A stretch of 7,415 nucleotides of DNA from assembly GCA_017473665.1 (NCBI GenBank), contig JAFUKK010000127.1, positions 1 through 7,415 of the forward strand, given 5' to 3'. The DNA comes from Lachnospiraceae bacterium. GTDB taxonomy: Bacteria > Bacillota > Clostridia > Lachnospirales > Lachnospiraceae. The notes beneath the pieces were generated by a model that saw only the letters and a program-made list of their open reading frames with translations, made no database searches and was not told the origin of the DNA. This document shows positions 1 to 6,773 of the stretch, piece by piece (the first letter of the stretch is position 1; each line of letters begins with the position of its first letter). Both the position numbers and the translations under genes were made by a program.

Positions 1-52
1 GAGCAGAGGACTGAAAATCCTCGTGTCACTGGTTCGATTCCGGTTCTGGGCA
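1..52 (+). tRNA. tRNA-Phe (GAA), 5' end cut off by the window
   Basis: This is the 3' part of a tRNA read directly from its folding. The end of the D arm is at 1-4. The anticodon stem GAGGA (6-10) pairs with TCCTC (18-22) around the loop CTGAAAA (11-17), which gives anticodon GAA (13-15) for phenylalanine. The T arm ACTGG (28-32) pairs with CCGGT (40-44), with one T-G wobble, around TTCGATT. The 3' acceptor strand is TCTGGGC (45-51) and the discriminator base is A52. CCA is not encoded, so it must be added after transcription. A run of seven T residues (53-59) follows directly. The 5' acceptor strand and D loop lie outside the window. Confidence 0.96.
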
Positions 53-106
53 TTTTTTTATTGTTCAAATTCGAAAGCTTTGATAAAGATTATTTAAGTT
101 TCTATT

Positions 107-153
107 AAAAATAGTACAGAAAGGCATTTTCCGCCATTTTGTGCTATTTTTTT
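107..153 (+). terminator. Probable intrinsic terminator after tRNA-Phe, possibly bidirectional
   Basis: The 19-base arms 107-125 and 133-151 pair along almost their whole length around a 7-base loop (126-132). There is one A-A mismatch (122/136) and two G-T wobbles (119/139 and 115/143). The outer part is an A-tract on the left and a T-tract on the right (147-153), so the structure has an A-tract, stem and T-tract layout that could end transcripts in both directions. It most likely ends the tRNA (or upstream RNA) transcript, although the seven T residues directly after the tRNA could also contribute. Its right arm runs into the expected -35 region of the next gene's promoter. No folding energy was computed. 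Confidence 0.7.
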
Positions 154-163
154 GTGGAAATTA

Positions 164-172
164 TGTTATAAT
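164..172 (+). promoter_or_regulatory. Extended -10 promoter for the L,D-transpeptidase gene
   Basis: The bases TGTTATAAT form a perfect consensus -10 hexamer (TATAAT, 167-172) preceded by the TGn extension at 164-166. The -35 position, 17 bases upstream at 144-149 (CTATTT), is poor and falls in the right arm of the terminator hairpin, so recognition probably relies on the extended -10. Transcription would start near 179-180, leaving a leader of about 28 bases before the ATG at 208. This placement also rules out the in-frame TTG at 172 as a translation start, because it lies inside the -10 element. Confidence 0.7.
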
Positions 173-207
173 TGTGCATGCAAGATATAATTAGGTGGAG
201 TTTGCGC

Positions 208-1878
208 ATGAGTTCAAAGAAGAAAACAATAATTGTAGATAATCAAAATATGCAGCCCGTTGCAGAGGATATTCAGCCTCAACAGATGAGCATGCAGGAT
301 GATGTAAATGAGAAAAACGAAGTTACCCAAAGAGCACTGGAGACACTGAAGGAGTCTGCAAAGCAGGTGGATACTGTCCAAAAGGATGCTCCTAGTGAGA
401 CAGAGGATTTAAAGGTGGAAGAAGTACAGGCAGTAGAGGATGTGTCTCAGTCACAGAAGTCTTCCAAGTCCAAAACCCGACTGTTTATTGGTATTGCAGT
501 AGCATTTGTATGTCTTATTGCGATTATTATCGGATATGGAAGTATGACGATTCACTATCAGACATGTTTTATGCCAGGTACTTATATTAATGATGTGGAC
601 TGTAGCGAACTGGAAGTGGTACAAGTGGCAGACATTATTGAGCAGCAGAGTCTGGAGGGGTATACACTGGAAGTGCTGGGAAAGGATGTTAATGGACAGG
701 AAGTGGTGCTGGGCACTATTTTGCCGGGGGATATAGAAATGTGTATTCAGGACGGTTTGCTGAACGTGCAGGCATTGTTTGACCAGCAGAATCCTTTCTT
801 ATGGATGGAAATATGGGGCAACCGGGAGGTAAAACATACGCTGGAGACACGGCTGACTTATTCCCGGGATAAACTGATGCAGGTAGTTGAGGAGATGGGT
901 ATTTTTGATACTACTCAGAGCCAGCAACCACAGGATGCTTATTTGAGTGATTACAATGAGGAGACCGGCACCTATGAGATTGTACCGGAGGTATATGGCA
1001 ACACACTGGACGAGGAGAAGGTGTTGGCTGTAATCAATGAAGCACTGTCCCATCAGCATCCCTGTGTGAATTTGACAGATGCAGATTGTTATATGAGCCC
1101 CCGGGTGACAGTAGACGATGAGGAATTAATTGCATTGAGGGATACCTTGAATCGGTGGCTGAGTACCCGGATTACTTACGACTGGGTAGGACATGAGGAA
1201 GTGCTGGATAAGGAAATTCTGGTTGACTGGATATCTGTAGTGGATGGGCAGGCTGTGCTTGATGAAGATTGTGTGGCAGATTATGTAATCTCAAAGTCCA
1301 AAAAATATGATAATTATGGTGACAACAGAGATTTTGTCACCTCCCTGGGAGTAAAATTGAATCTGCCCTCTGGTGCTTTCGGTTGGAAGACCAATCGTAC
1401 AGAGGAAACAGCGGCACTGATATCCTTGATAAAAGAGGGTGCACAGATAAAGAGAGAGCCTATTTATTCCAGTAAGGCACCCCGTAAGGATGGTAACAAT
1501 ATCGGAAGTTCTTATGTGGAAATAGACCTGACCAACCAGCATCTATATCTGTACAAGGATGGAGTTTTGGTACTGGAATCCCTGTTTGTATCCGGCTTAA
1601 TGACAGACCCTGAATGTGTGACACCCCAAGGTGTATTCCGTATTACCTATAAGACGGTGAATGCTACCTTGCGTGGCGGTGATTATGCGGAATTTGTATA
1701 TTATTGGATGCCCTTCCATGGTAATTATGGAATGCATGATGCTACTTGGCGTACAGAATTTGGTGGTGATATTTATCTGACCAATGGTTCTCACGGTTGC
1801 ATTAATTTACCCTTAGAAAATGCAGAAGTAATATATAACTATATGTACGCAGGGTATCCGGTGATTTGCTATTACTAA
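208..1878 (+). CDS. Membrane-anchored L,D-transpeptidase (YkuD domain) with PG_binding_4-like region
   Basis: Predicted cell-wall enzyme of 556 residues. L,D-transpeptidases make 3-3 cross-links in peptidoglycan, or attach proteins to it, using a catalytic cysteine. The cytoplasmic N-terminus (about 1-90) is acidic and low in complexity. It is followed by one membrane segment (about 92-111, from LFIGIAVAF) without a signal-peptidase site, so the rest should face outward. The middle region contains YEIVPEVYGNTLD (about 257-269), typical of the peptidoglycan-binding PG_binding_4 family that often precedes YkuD domains. The YkuD domain fills about 434-556, with H510 in MHDATW and the active-site signature SHGCINLP, where C531 (codon 1798-1800) is the expected nucleophile. 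ATG 208 is chosen because AGGTGGAG (193-200) precedes it by seven bases; the longer TTG start at 172 overlaps the promoter. Family assignment is firm; the natural substrate is unknown. Confidence 0.93.
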   Translation: MSSKKKTIIVDNQNMQPVAEDIQPQQMSMQDDVNEKNEVTQRALETLKESAKQVDTVQKDAPSETEDLKVEEVQAVEDVSQSQKSSKSKTRLFIGIAVAFVCLIAIIIGYGSMTIHYQTCFMPGTYINDVDCSELEVVQVADIIEQQSLEGYTLEVLGKDVNGQEVVLGTILPGDIEMCIQDGLLNVQALFDQQNPFLWMEIWGNREVKHTLETRLTYSRDKLMQVVEEMGIFDTTQSQQPQDAYLSDYNEETGTYEIVPEVYGNTLDEEKVLAVINEALSHQHPCVNLTDADCYMSPRVTVDDEELIALRDTLNRWLSTRITYDWVGHEEVLDKEILVDWISVVDGQAVLDEDCVADYVISKSKKYDNYGDNRDFVTSLGVKLNLPSGAFGWKTNRTEETAALISLIKEGAQIKREPIYSSKAPRKDGNNIGSSYVEIDLTNQHLYLYKDGVLVLESLFVSGLMTDPECVTPQGVFRITYKTVNATLRGGDYAEFVYYWMPFHGNYGMHDATWRTEFGGDIYLTNGSHGCINLPLENAEVIYNYMYAGYPVICYY

Positions 1879-1927
1879 TACATGAAAATAATGCTAACGG
1901 GTTAAGAGGTTAGAAATAATGACAAAA

Positions 1928-1941
1928 TGACATGCATGTCA
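1928..1941. promoter_or_regulatory. Perfect 14-bp palindrome upstream of the decarboxylase gene (possible operator)
   Basis: TGACATGCATGTCA reads the same on both strands. It lies one base before the ribosome binding site AAGGA (1943-1947) of the decarboxylase gene, in a 76-base gap with no terminator. A dimeric regulator site is a reasonable guess, but I do not recognise the motif as that of a named regulator, and a perfect 14-mer palindrome is not rare enough by itself to exclude chance. I found no convincing -35/-10 pair in the gap. Confidence 0.3.
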
Positions 1942-1954
1942 CAAGGATGAGGCT

Positions 1955-3421
1955 ATGACTGACTTATTTGCAAAGTTAACTGCATATGGGCAAAGTGATT
2001 ATTATCCCTATCATATGCCGGGACATAAGCGTCAGGCCATGGGAGCATTGGTGCCGGAGCTGGCAAGGATGGATATTACGGAGATAGACGGATTTGATAA
2101 TCTCCATGAGCCCACGGGAATTTTGTTGGAGGCAGAGAAACAGACAGCCCGATTGTATGGAGCGTCTGAGAGCTTTTGGCTGATTAATGGCAGTACCTGT
2201 GGGATATTAAGTGCTATCAGTACGGCAGTACCCAAAGGGGGGCATATTCTGATGGCGCGTAATTGCCATAGGGCAGCTTATCATGCGGCATATTTGCGGG
2301 AACTACAGGTGACATATTTATATCCGGAGCAGGAGGATGTGTTTCCTATTTATCGTGGAATTAGTGCCCATCAGGTAAGCCGGGCACTGGCCAAAGAACC
2401 GGATATCCGGGCAGTATTGATTGTCTCTCCTACCTATGAGGGGAGAATCAGTGAAGTGAAGGAAATTGCCGATGTGGTACATGCTCACGGGATTCCCTTG
2501 ATTGTGGATGAAGCCCACGGTGCGCATTTGGGCTTTCACAGAGCCTGTGCCCCCAATAGCAATCAATGCGGGGCAGACTTGGTGATTCACAGTGTGCATA
2601 AGACACTGCCGGCTATGACCCAGACGGCGCTTTTGCATGTAAACGGTCCATTAATTGATAGGAATTTATTAAAGCGTTTTTTGAAAATATATCAGTCCAG
2701 TAGCCCCTCTTATGTGTTGATGGCCAGTATTGGCAATACGATGCAGCTTTTGGAACAGAGGGGGGCACAGCTATTTGAGGACTTTATCCGGAAATATGCC
2801 GGTCTGGTGGAAGCAGTGGAAAAATGTCGGGTGCTCCGTTTTTTACCAATGGATAGTGTGCAGGACCCGGGCAAGTTGGTGATTCTTTGTCCTGACCGTT
2901 ATATAGACCGGGAGGGCGATGTTCGACAAGGTATTTCCGGTCAACAATTGTATGATATACTCCGGGATAGGTTTCATCTGCAGCCGGAGATGGCGGCGGG
3001 GAATTTTTGTCTGGCCATGTTTACTTTGGCTGATGTACAGGAGGGCTATACCCGGATGCGGGATGCGCTGTTGACAATGGATGCAGAGCTGTATCGTGGG
3101 GTGTTACAGGCCCAGGGTCATACTCCGTCCATGACTATGGAGCAGGTCCGAAAGGTATTGAGTATAAAAGCTACTCAGGCAAAAGCGCTCAAGGATGCCT
3201 GGGATAGCCCCACGCAGTGGGTTCCTTTACAAGAGGCCGTAGGCAGAATGGCAGGGGAATTTATTAATCTGTATCCGCCCGGAGTGCCCATCCTGGTACC
3301 CGGTGAAGAGATTACCATGGAATTGATAGAGGCAGTGGAATCTTACTGTAGGATGCAATTAACTGTACAGGGGATTCGAAAACAAGAGGATATGACGCTG
3401 CTGTCAGTTTTGAGTGAATAA
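1955..3421 (+). CDS. Orn/Lys/Arg decarboxylase family PLP enzyme (SpeA/YaaO type)
   Basis: Cytoplasmic fold-type-I pyridoxal-phosphate enzyme of 488 residues, close to the length of Bacillus SpeA and YaaO, which lack the N-terminal wing domain of the enterobacterial decarboxylases. Family members decarboxylate arginine, lysine or ornithine to polyamines. Visible motifs are YPYHMPGHKR (17-26), ARNCHRAAYH (101-110), VDEAHGAH (184-191) with D185 expected to contact the PLP ring nitrogen, and HSVHKTLPAMTQ (212-223) with K216 as the expected Schiff-base lysine. The C-terminal domain keeps the YPPGVPILVPGE stretch (about 445-456). ATG 1955 is supported by AAGGA seven bases upstream. The gene precedes a nucleotide kinase and holB, as yaaO does in Bacillus. 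Substrate cannot be read from the sequence: arginine and lysine are both plausible. The catalytic residues appear intact. Confidence 0.92.
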   Translation: MTDLFAKLTAYGQSDYYPYHMPGHKRQAMGALVPELARMDITEIDGFDNLHEPTGILLEAEKQTARLYGASESFWLINGSTCGILSAISTAVPKGGHILMARNCHRAAYHAAYLRELQVTYLYPEQEDVFPIYRGISAHQVSRALAKEPDIRAVLIVSPTYEGRISEVKEIADVVHAHGIPLIVDEAHGAHLGFHRACAPNSNQCGADLVIHSVHKTLPAMTQTALLHVNGPLIDRNLLKRFLKIYQSSSPSYVLMASIGNTMQLLEQRGAQLFEDFIRKYAGLVEAVEKCRVLRFLPMDSVQDPGKLVILCPDRYIDREGDVRQGISGQQLYDILRDRFHLQPEMAAGNFCLAMFTLADVQEGYTRMRDALLTMDAELYRGVLQAQGHTPSMTMEQVRKVLSIKATQAKALKDAWDSPTQWVPLQEAVGRMAGEFINLYPPGVPILVPGEEITMELIEAVESYCRMQLTVQGIRKQEDMTLLSVLSE

Positions 3422-3461
3422 TTCTTTGAGAAAAGATAGTATTTTCAGTTGAGGTGTATAA

Positions 3462-4052
3462 ATGGGAAAAATAGTATGCCTAATGGGCAAAAGCTCTACG
3501 GGTAAAGATACCATCTTTAAGGAAATATTGCGGGAACAACGGTTTTTGTTGAAGACCATTGTACCCTACACCACCAGACCCATCCGTCGTGGCGAGAGGG
3601 ACGGTGTGGAATATTTCTTTGTCAATGAGGAGAAGTATCAACAGTTGCTGGGTCAGGGCAAGGTCATAGAGGGTAGAAGCTATGATACTTTCCATGGACT
3701 GTGGAGATATTTTACAGTGGACGACGGACAGCTGGATTTGGCCCGGAATAATTATATATTAATTGGCACATTGGAGGCCTATAAAGGATTGAAAAGCTAT
3801 TTTGGACAGGACAAGCTGGTGCCTGTTATGATAGAATTAGATGATGGCATCAGATTGCAGCGTGCCCTGAATAGGGAACGTAAGCAGACTGTACCTAAGT
3901 ATGAGGAAATGTGTCGCAGATTTTTGGCGGACAGTGAGGATTTCAGCGAGGAGAAGATCAAACTGGCAGGAGTGGAGCGTAGATTTGAGAATCGTGAGCT
4001 TCGAAGTTGTCTGCAGGAAATTTACGCTTATCTGGAGGAGACTTTGAGATAG
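3462..4052 (+). CDS. Guanylate-kinase-like P-loop nucleotide kinase (divergent)
   Basis: Protein of 196 residues with the length and layout of guanylate kinase, which phosphorylates GMP to GDP with ATP. The P-loop is GKSSTGKDT (9-17), with aspartate D16 where guanylate kinases usually have serine or threonine directly after the lysine. The GMP-binding region is clear: [19 protein letters not shown] (36-54), and [12 protein letters not shown] (68-79), where E70 matches the family's guanine-binding glutamate region. The usual ILDID/V strand motif appears here as ILIGTL (99-104), so its acidic residues are missing. A basic lid-like stretch [17 protein letters not shown] (134-150) follows. It starts 40 bases after the decarboxylase, with GAGGTG five bases before ATG 3462. 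In Bacillus the matching position holds thymidylate kinase (tmk), but this protein does not resemble it. A dedicated GMP kinase or another small-substrate kinase are both possible. Confidence 0.82.
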   Translation: MGKIVCLMGKSSTGKDTIFKEILREQRFLLKTIVPYTTRPIRRGERDGVEYFFVNEEKYQQLLGQGKVIEGRSYDTFHGLWRYFTVDDGQLDLARNNYILIGTLEAYKGLKSYFGQDKLVPVMIELDDGIRLQRALNRERKQTVPKYEEMCRRFLADSEDFSEEKIKLAGVERRFENRELRSCLQEIYAYLEETLR

Positions 4053-4077
4053 GAAATGTGGAAAGGAGAGTGAGTGT

Positions 4078-4518
4078 ATGGATTTAAAAGTGAATCAGAC
4101 CACGCCTGTGAGTCAGGCTCAGCCTGTGCAACAACAGGTGCCCACGGATGGGACCTTTAAATTTACACTTGCTTCCCATATCGGAGAAGCAGAATTGCAG
4201 ACCCGGCTACAGACTTTGATGGCAGAGATTACAGCAGAAGGAGAAAAGCTGGCAAAACGACGGGACGTGAGGGATATGAAGCATTACCGGGGATTGGTCA
4301 AAACCTTTCTGAACGAAGTAGTGACCCGTTCCCATAGCTTTACCAGAGAAAATTCCTTGGATCGTAGAGGACGTCACAGGGTATATGGTATTATACGTCT
4401 GGTAGATGAAAATCTGGATCTGCTGGCTCAGGAACTAATGAAGGATGAGAAGGACAATTTGGCTATTCTCAGTAAAATTGGAGAGATTCGCGGATTGTTG
4501 TTGGATATATTTACGTAG
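4078..4518 (+). CDS. YaaR-like DUF327 family protein
   Basis: Small soluble protein of 146 residues, the same size as Bacillus YaaR, which lies between tmk/yaaQ and holB. The function of the family is not established. The polar, glutamine-rich N-terminus (about 1-25) is followed by a mostly helical body. The conserved DUF327 stretches are visible: [18 protein letters not shown] (61-78), [18 protein letters not shown] (93-110) and [13 protein letters not shown] (133-145). There is no membrane segment, signal peptide or recognisable catalytic motif. AAAGGAG (4062-4068) lies nine bases before ATG 4078. The stop codon TAG (4516-4518) overlaps the AGGAGG that serves holB, so the two genes are probably translated in a coupled way. 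Confidence 0.88.
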   Translation: MDLKVNQTTPVSQAQPVQQQVPTDGTFKFTLASHIGEAELQTRLQTLMAEITAEGEKLAKRRDVRDMKHYRGLVKTFLNEVVTRSHSFTRENSLDRRGRHRVYGIIRLVDENLDLLAQELMKDEKDNLAILSKIGEIRGLLLDIFT

Positions 4519-4527
4519 GAGGCGGCT

Positions 4528-5367
4528 ATGGCAGTATTTGGAGATATTATTGGACAAGAACAGCTGAAAGAGCATTTGCAGGGAGCTATTACCATGCAGA
4601 AAATTTCCCATGCTTATATTATCAACGGTGAGAGATCTTCCGGTAAGGAATTTATTGCCAGGATATTTGCCATGGCAATTCAGTGTGAGATGAGACAGCC
4701 GGATGGGAATCCCTGTCAGCAGTGCCATTCCTGTAAACAGGCTTTATCAGATAATCAGCCGGATATTATCCGGGTACACCATGAGAAGCCCAATACTATC
4801 AGTGTAGATGATATCCGCACCCAGATAAACGGAGATATTGCTATTAAACCCTATAGTAGTCCTTATAAGGTTTATATTGTGAATGAAGCGGAAAAGATGA
4901 ACGTACAGGCCCAGAATGCACTGCTAAAGACGCTGGAAGAGCCGCCGGAATACGCGGTGATTTTGTTGCTTACGTCCAACATTAATGCTTTTTTGCCCAC
5001 GATTCTCAGCCGTTGTGTGGTGCTGAATATGAAACCGGTTTCTGATGAACAGATGAAGAAATATTTGATGGAAGAGATAAAGGTGCCGGATTATAAGGCA
5101 GCAGTATGTACTGCATTTGCCAGAGGGAATGTGGGTAAGGCGAAGGAACTGGCTACCAGTGAGGAGTTTGAAAATATCAAAAATGAAGCTATTTCTTTCC
5201 TGAAATATGCCCAGGAGATGGAATTGCATGAAATGATAGCGGCCATTAAAAAGATTACCGACTATAAGATGGATCCTACGGATTATCTGGATATTATTGC
5301 TATCTGGTATCGGGATGTATTGCTGTTTAAGGCTACCAATGATGCCAATCATCTAATCTTCCATTAG
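4528..5367 (+). CDS. holB: DNA polymerase III delta' subunit, N-terminal 279 residues before an in-frame amber stop
   Basis: Clamp-loader subunit that works with tau/gamma and delta to load the sliding clamp during replication. The AAA+ fold is plain. There is a degenerate P-loop GERSSGKE (34-41), expected because delta' does not hydrolyse ATP. A zinc module uses C53, C63, C66 and C69. VYIVNEAEKM (115-124) replaces the Walker B region, NALLKTLEEPPEYAV (130-144) is family-typical, and ILSRC (159-163) is the SRC motif that supplies the arginine finger to the neighbouring subunit. AGGAGG (4517-4522) sits five bases before ATG 4528. The frame is stopped by TAG (5365-5367) in the middle of the C-terminal collar domain, right after NHLIFH, and family-like sequence continues in the same frame. 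The product as written is about 53 residues short and would lack part of the domain that holds the clamp loader together. Confidence 0.9.
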   Translation: MAVFGDIIGQEQLKEHLQGAITMQKISHAYIINGERSSGKEFIARIFAMAIQCEMRQPDGNPCQQCHSCKQALSDNQPDIIRVHHEKPNTISVDDIRTQINGDIAIKPYSSPYKVYIVNEAEKMNVQAQNALLKTLEEPPEYAVILLLTSNINAFLPTILSRCVVLNMKPVSDEQMKKYLMEEIKVPDYKAAVCTAFARGNVGKAKELATSEEFENIKNEAISFLKYAQEMELHEMIAAIKKITDYKMDPTDYLDIIAIWYRDVLLFKATNDANHLIFH

Positions 5368-5526
5368 GAGATTCAAGATATTATGAGGGTGGCAAAGCGT
5401 TGCAGTTATGAGGGTATTTCGCTTGTAATGAAATCCTTGGACAAGGCGAAAAACCGCTTAAATGCGAATGTGAATTTTGAACTGGCTATGGAATTGATGA
5501 TGCTTGATATAAGAGACTTTGGCTAG
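5368..5526 (+). pseudogene. holB: holB 3' portion, separated from the main frame by a TAG codon
   Basis: Reading on in the holB frame past the TAG gives 52 residues beginning EIQDIMRVAKRCSYEG and including KAKNRLNANVNFELAMELMM, ending at TAG 5524-5526. The NANVNFEL(A/T)MEL pattern is the usual end of delta' proteins, so this is the missing C-terminus and not chance sequence. With the amber read as one residue, the whole protein would be 332 residues, normal for the family. A single base change explains the stop; CAG (Gln) to TAG is the simplest. An in-frame ATG at 5383 could restart translation to give 47 residues: AGGAG (5366-5370) lies upstream of it, but at 12 bases the spacing is long. 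Whether any C-terminal fragment is made is unknown. Confidence 0.85.
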
Positions 5527-5527
5527 G

Positions 5528-5556
5528 TTGTGTTTTTATAAAAAAAGAGTTACAAT
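5528..5556 (+). promoter_or_regulatory. Possible promoter for ricT
   Basis: TTGTGT (5528-5533) and TACAAT (5551-5556) are separated by exactly 17 bases. The -10 matches five of six consensus positions; the -35 matches only the TTG. It begins two bases after the end of the full-length holB frame and would start transcription near 5563. The spacer contains an AT-only palindrome, TTTTTATAAAAA (5533-5544). This could supply ricT and the downstream methyltransferase independently of the holB transcript. The support is purely by sequence match. Confidence 0.4.
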
Positions 5557-5567
5557 GTACAAAGTAT

Positions 5568-5581
5568 TTGCCTAGGGGCAA
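5568..5581 (+). other. Small hairpin in the ricT leader
   Basis: TTGCC (5568-5572) can pair with GGCAA (5577-5581) around a 4-base loop, a few bases upstream of the ribosome binding site GAGG (5587-5590). It lacks a T-run and so is not a terminator. With a five-pair stem it may be a weak leader structure or mean nothing. Confidence 0.25.
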
Positions 5582-5597
5582 GAAGTGAGGTTTATAG

Positions 5598-6773
5598 ATG
5601 ATTAAAGTAATAGGTGTAAGATTTCGTGATGCAGGTAAGATTTATTTCTTTGATCCCCTGCAGTTTGATATTAAAAAGGATGACCATGTAATTGTAGAGA
5701 CTGCCAGGGGTATTGAGTTTGGTACAGTAGTATCCGGTATCCGGGAGGTGGAGGATGAGAAGGTAATTCAGCCCCTCAAGCCGGTACTTCGTATTGCATC
5801 TGACAGAGACTGTGAGCAGGAGGCATCCAATAAGGAGAAGGAGAGAGAGGCGTTCCGGATTTGTCTGGAGAAGATTCAGAAGCACAATCTGGATATGAAG
5901 CTGATTGATGCAGAGTATACCTTTGATAATAATAAAGTACTTTTCTATTTTACTGCAGACGGACGTATTGACTTCCGCGAGCTGGTAAAGGATTTGGCGG
6001 CTATTTTCAAGACCCGTATTGAACTACGCCAGATTGGTGTGAGAGATGAGACCAAGATTATGGGGGGTATCGGTATTTGCGGCAGACCCCTATGTTGCAA
6101 GACCTATCTGTCTGATTTCCTGCCCGTATCCATCAAAATGGCAAAGGAGCAGAATCTGTCCCTGAATCCCACTAAGATTTCAGGTGTATGCGGCAGACTG
6201 ATGTGCTGTCTGAAGCATGAAGAGGATACCTACGAGGAATTGAACCGTAAGTTACCCGGCATCGGTGATTTTGTTACTTGTGATGATGGTGCCAAGGGAG
6301 AGGTGCAGAGTGTAAATGTGCTTCGTCAGCTGGTAAAAGTATTGGTAGATGTAGATGATGAAAAGGAGCTTCGGGAGTATCCGGTAGACAGCCTTCGATT
6401 CAAGAAAAAGGGCGCGCGCAAAGAGAAGCTGGAGTTGTCTAAGGAAGAGATGAGAGAGCTGGAGCGTCTGGAAAAAGAAGAACAGCAAGACAGACCCGAG
6501 AAGCAGGAGCGTCAGGATAGACGTGAGCGTCAGGACAGAGGAGACCGTCAGGAAAAGCAGGAACGCCAAGACAGAGGAGACCGTCAGGAAAAGCAGGAAC
6601 GCCAAGACAGAGGAGACCGTCAGGAGAAGCAGGAACGCCAAGACAGAAGTGAGCGTCAGGAACATTCTGACCGCCCGGATAAGCAGGAACATCGGGACAG
6701 ACATCATCGTCGTGACAGACATGACAGACGTCGCAACAGACAGGATGGAAAAGAAAAAAATGACAACAATTAA
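5598..6773 (+). CDS. ricT: RicT/YaaT regulatory factor (PSP1 domain) with long charged C-terminal tail
   Basis: Protein of 391 residues. In Bacillus, RicT (YaaT) acts with RicA and RicF in a complex that carries iron-sulfur clusters, promotes RNase Y-dependent mRNA maturation and affects sporulation, competence and biofilm formation. The N-terminal and PSP1 regions span about 1-150 (MIKVIGVRFRDAGKIYFF, then IELRQIGVRDETK). Two C-x4-CC motifs, C161GRPLCC (161-167) and C198GRLMCC (198-204), match the cysteine pattern linked to cluster binding. A small C-terminal domain runs to about 268. The tail from 292 to 391 contains no hydrophobic residue at all and is made of R, E, Q, D, K, H and similar residues, including three 12-residue repeats. 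That tail is longer than in Bacillus RicT. GAGG seven bases before ATG 5598 supports the start. Its end overlaps the next gene by 14 bases. Confidence 0.93.
   Translation: MIKVIGVRFRDAGKIYFFDPLQFDIKKDDHVIVETARGIEFGTVVSGIREVEDEKVIQPLKPVLRIASDRDCEQEASNKEKEREAFRICLEKIQKHNLDMKLIDAEYTFDNNKVLFYFTADGRIDFRELVKDLAAIFKTRIELRQIGVRDETKIMGGIGICGRPLCCKTYLSDFLPVSIKMAKEQNLSLNPTKISGVCGRLMCCLKHEEDTYEELNRKLPGIGDFVTCDDGAKGEVQSVNVLRQLVKVLVDVDDEKELREYPVDSLRFKKKGARKEKLELSKEEMRELERLEKEEQQDRPEKQERQDRRERQDRGDRQEKQERQDRGDRQEKQERQDRGDRQEKQERQDRSERQEHSDRPDKQEHRDRHHRRDRHDRRRNRQDGKEKNDNN
6540..6647 (+). repeat. Three tandem 36-bp repeats in the ricT tail
   Basis: Units lie at 6540-6575, 6576-6611 and 6612-6647. The first two are identical and the third differs by one silent change (GAA to GAG). 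Each is in frame and encodes GDRQEKQERQDR, giving residues 315-350. Degenerate partial units flank them: RPEKQERQDR (299-308) and RERQDR (309-314) before, SERQEHSDR and PDKQEHRDR after. The near-identity at DNA level suggests recent duplication. A multiple-of-three unit lets copy number change without breaking the frame. Confidence 0.95.

Noticed and set aside
172..207. Extension of the L,D-transpeptidase to a TTG start at 172, adding 12 residues.
   Set aside because: The TTG overlaps the TATAAT -10 element and has no ribosome binding site, while ATG 208 has AGGTGGAG at good spacing.
1894..1913. CTAAC/GTTAG inverted repeat after the L,D-transpeptidase gene as a terminator.
   Set aside because: The stem has only five pairs with a 10-base loop, and there is no T-run after it.
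4924..5352. Minus-strand open frame of 142 codons opposite holB.
   Set aside because: It lies wholly within the conserved delta' coding sequence, has no family signature, and reads as a shadow.
5365..5367. TAG in holB as a pyrrolysine or other recoded codon.
   Set aside because: TAG ends the kinase and YaaR genes normally, delta' is not a known pyrrolysine protein, and nothing nearby suggests a recoding element or pyl genes.
6540..6647. Tandem repeats as a CRISPR array or non-coding repeat element.
   Set aside because: The units are directly adjacent without spacers, in frame, and encode a low-complexity protein tail.
6252..6722. Long minus-strand open frame of 156 codons with leucine/valine-rich repeats that looks like a membrane protein.
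   Set aside because: It is the antisense of the ricT charged repeats; complements of GAA, AAG and CAG codons give hydrophobic residues. There is no independent start signal and ricT is well supported.
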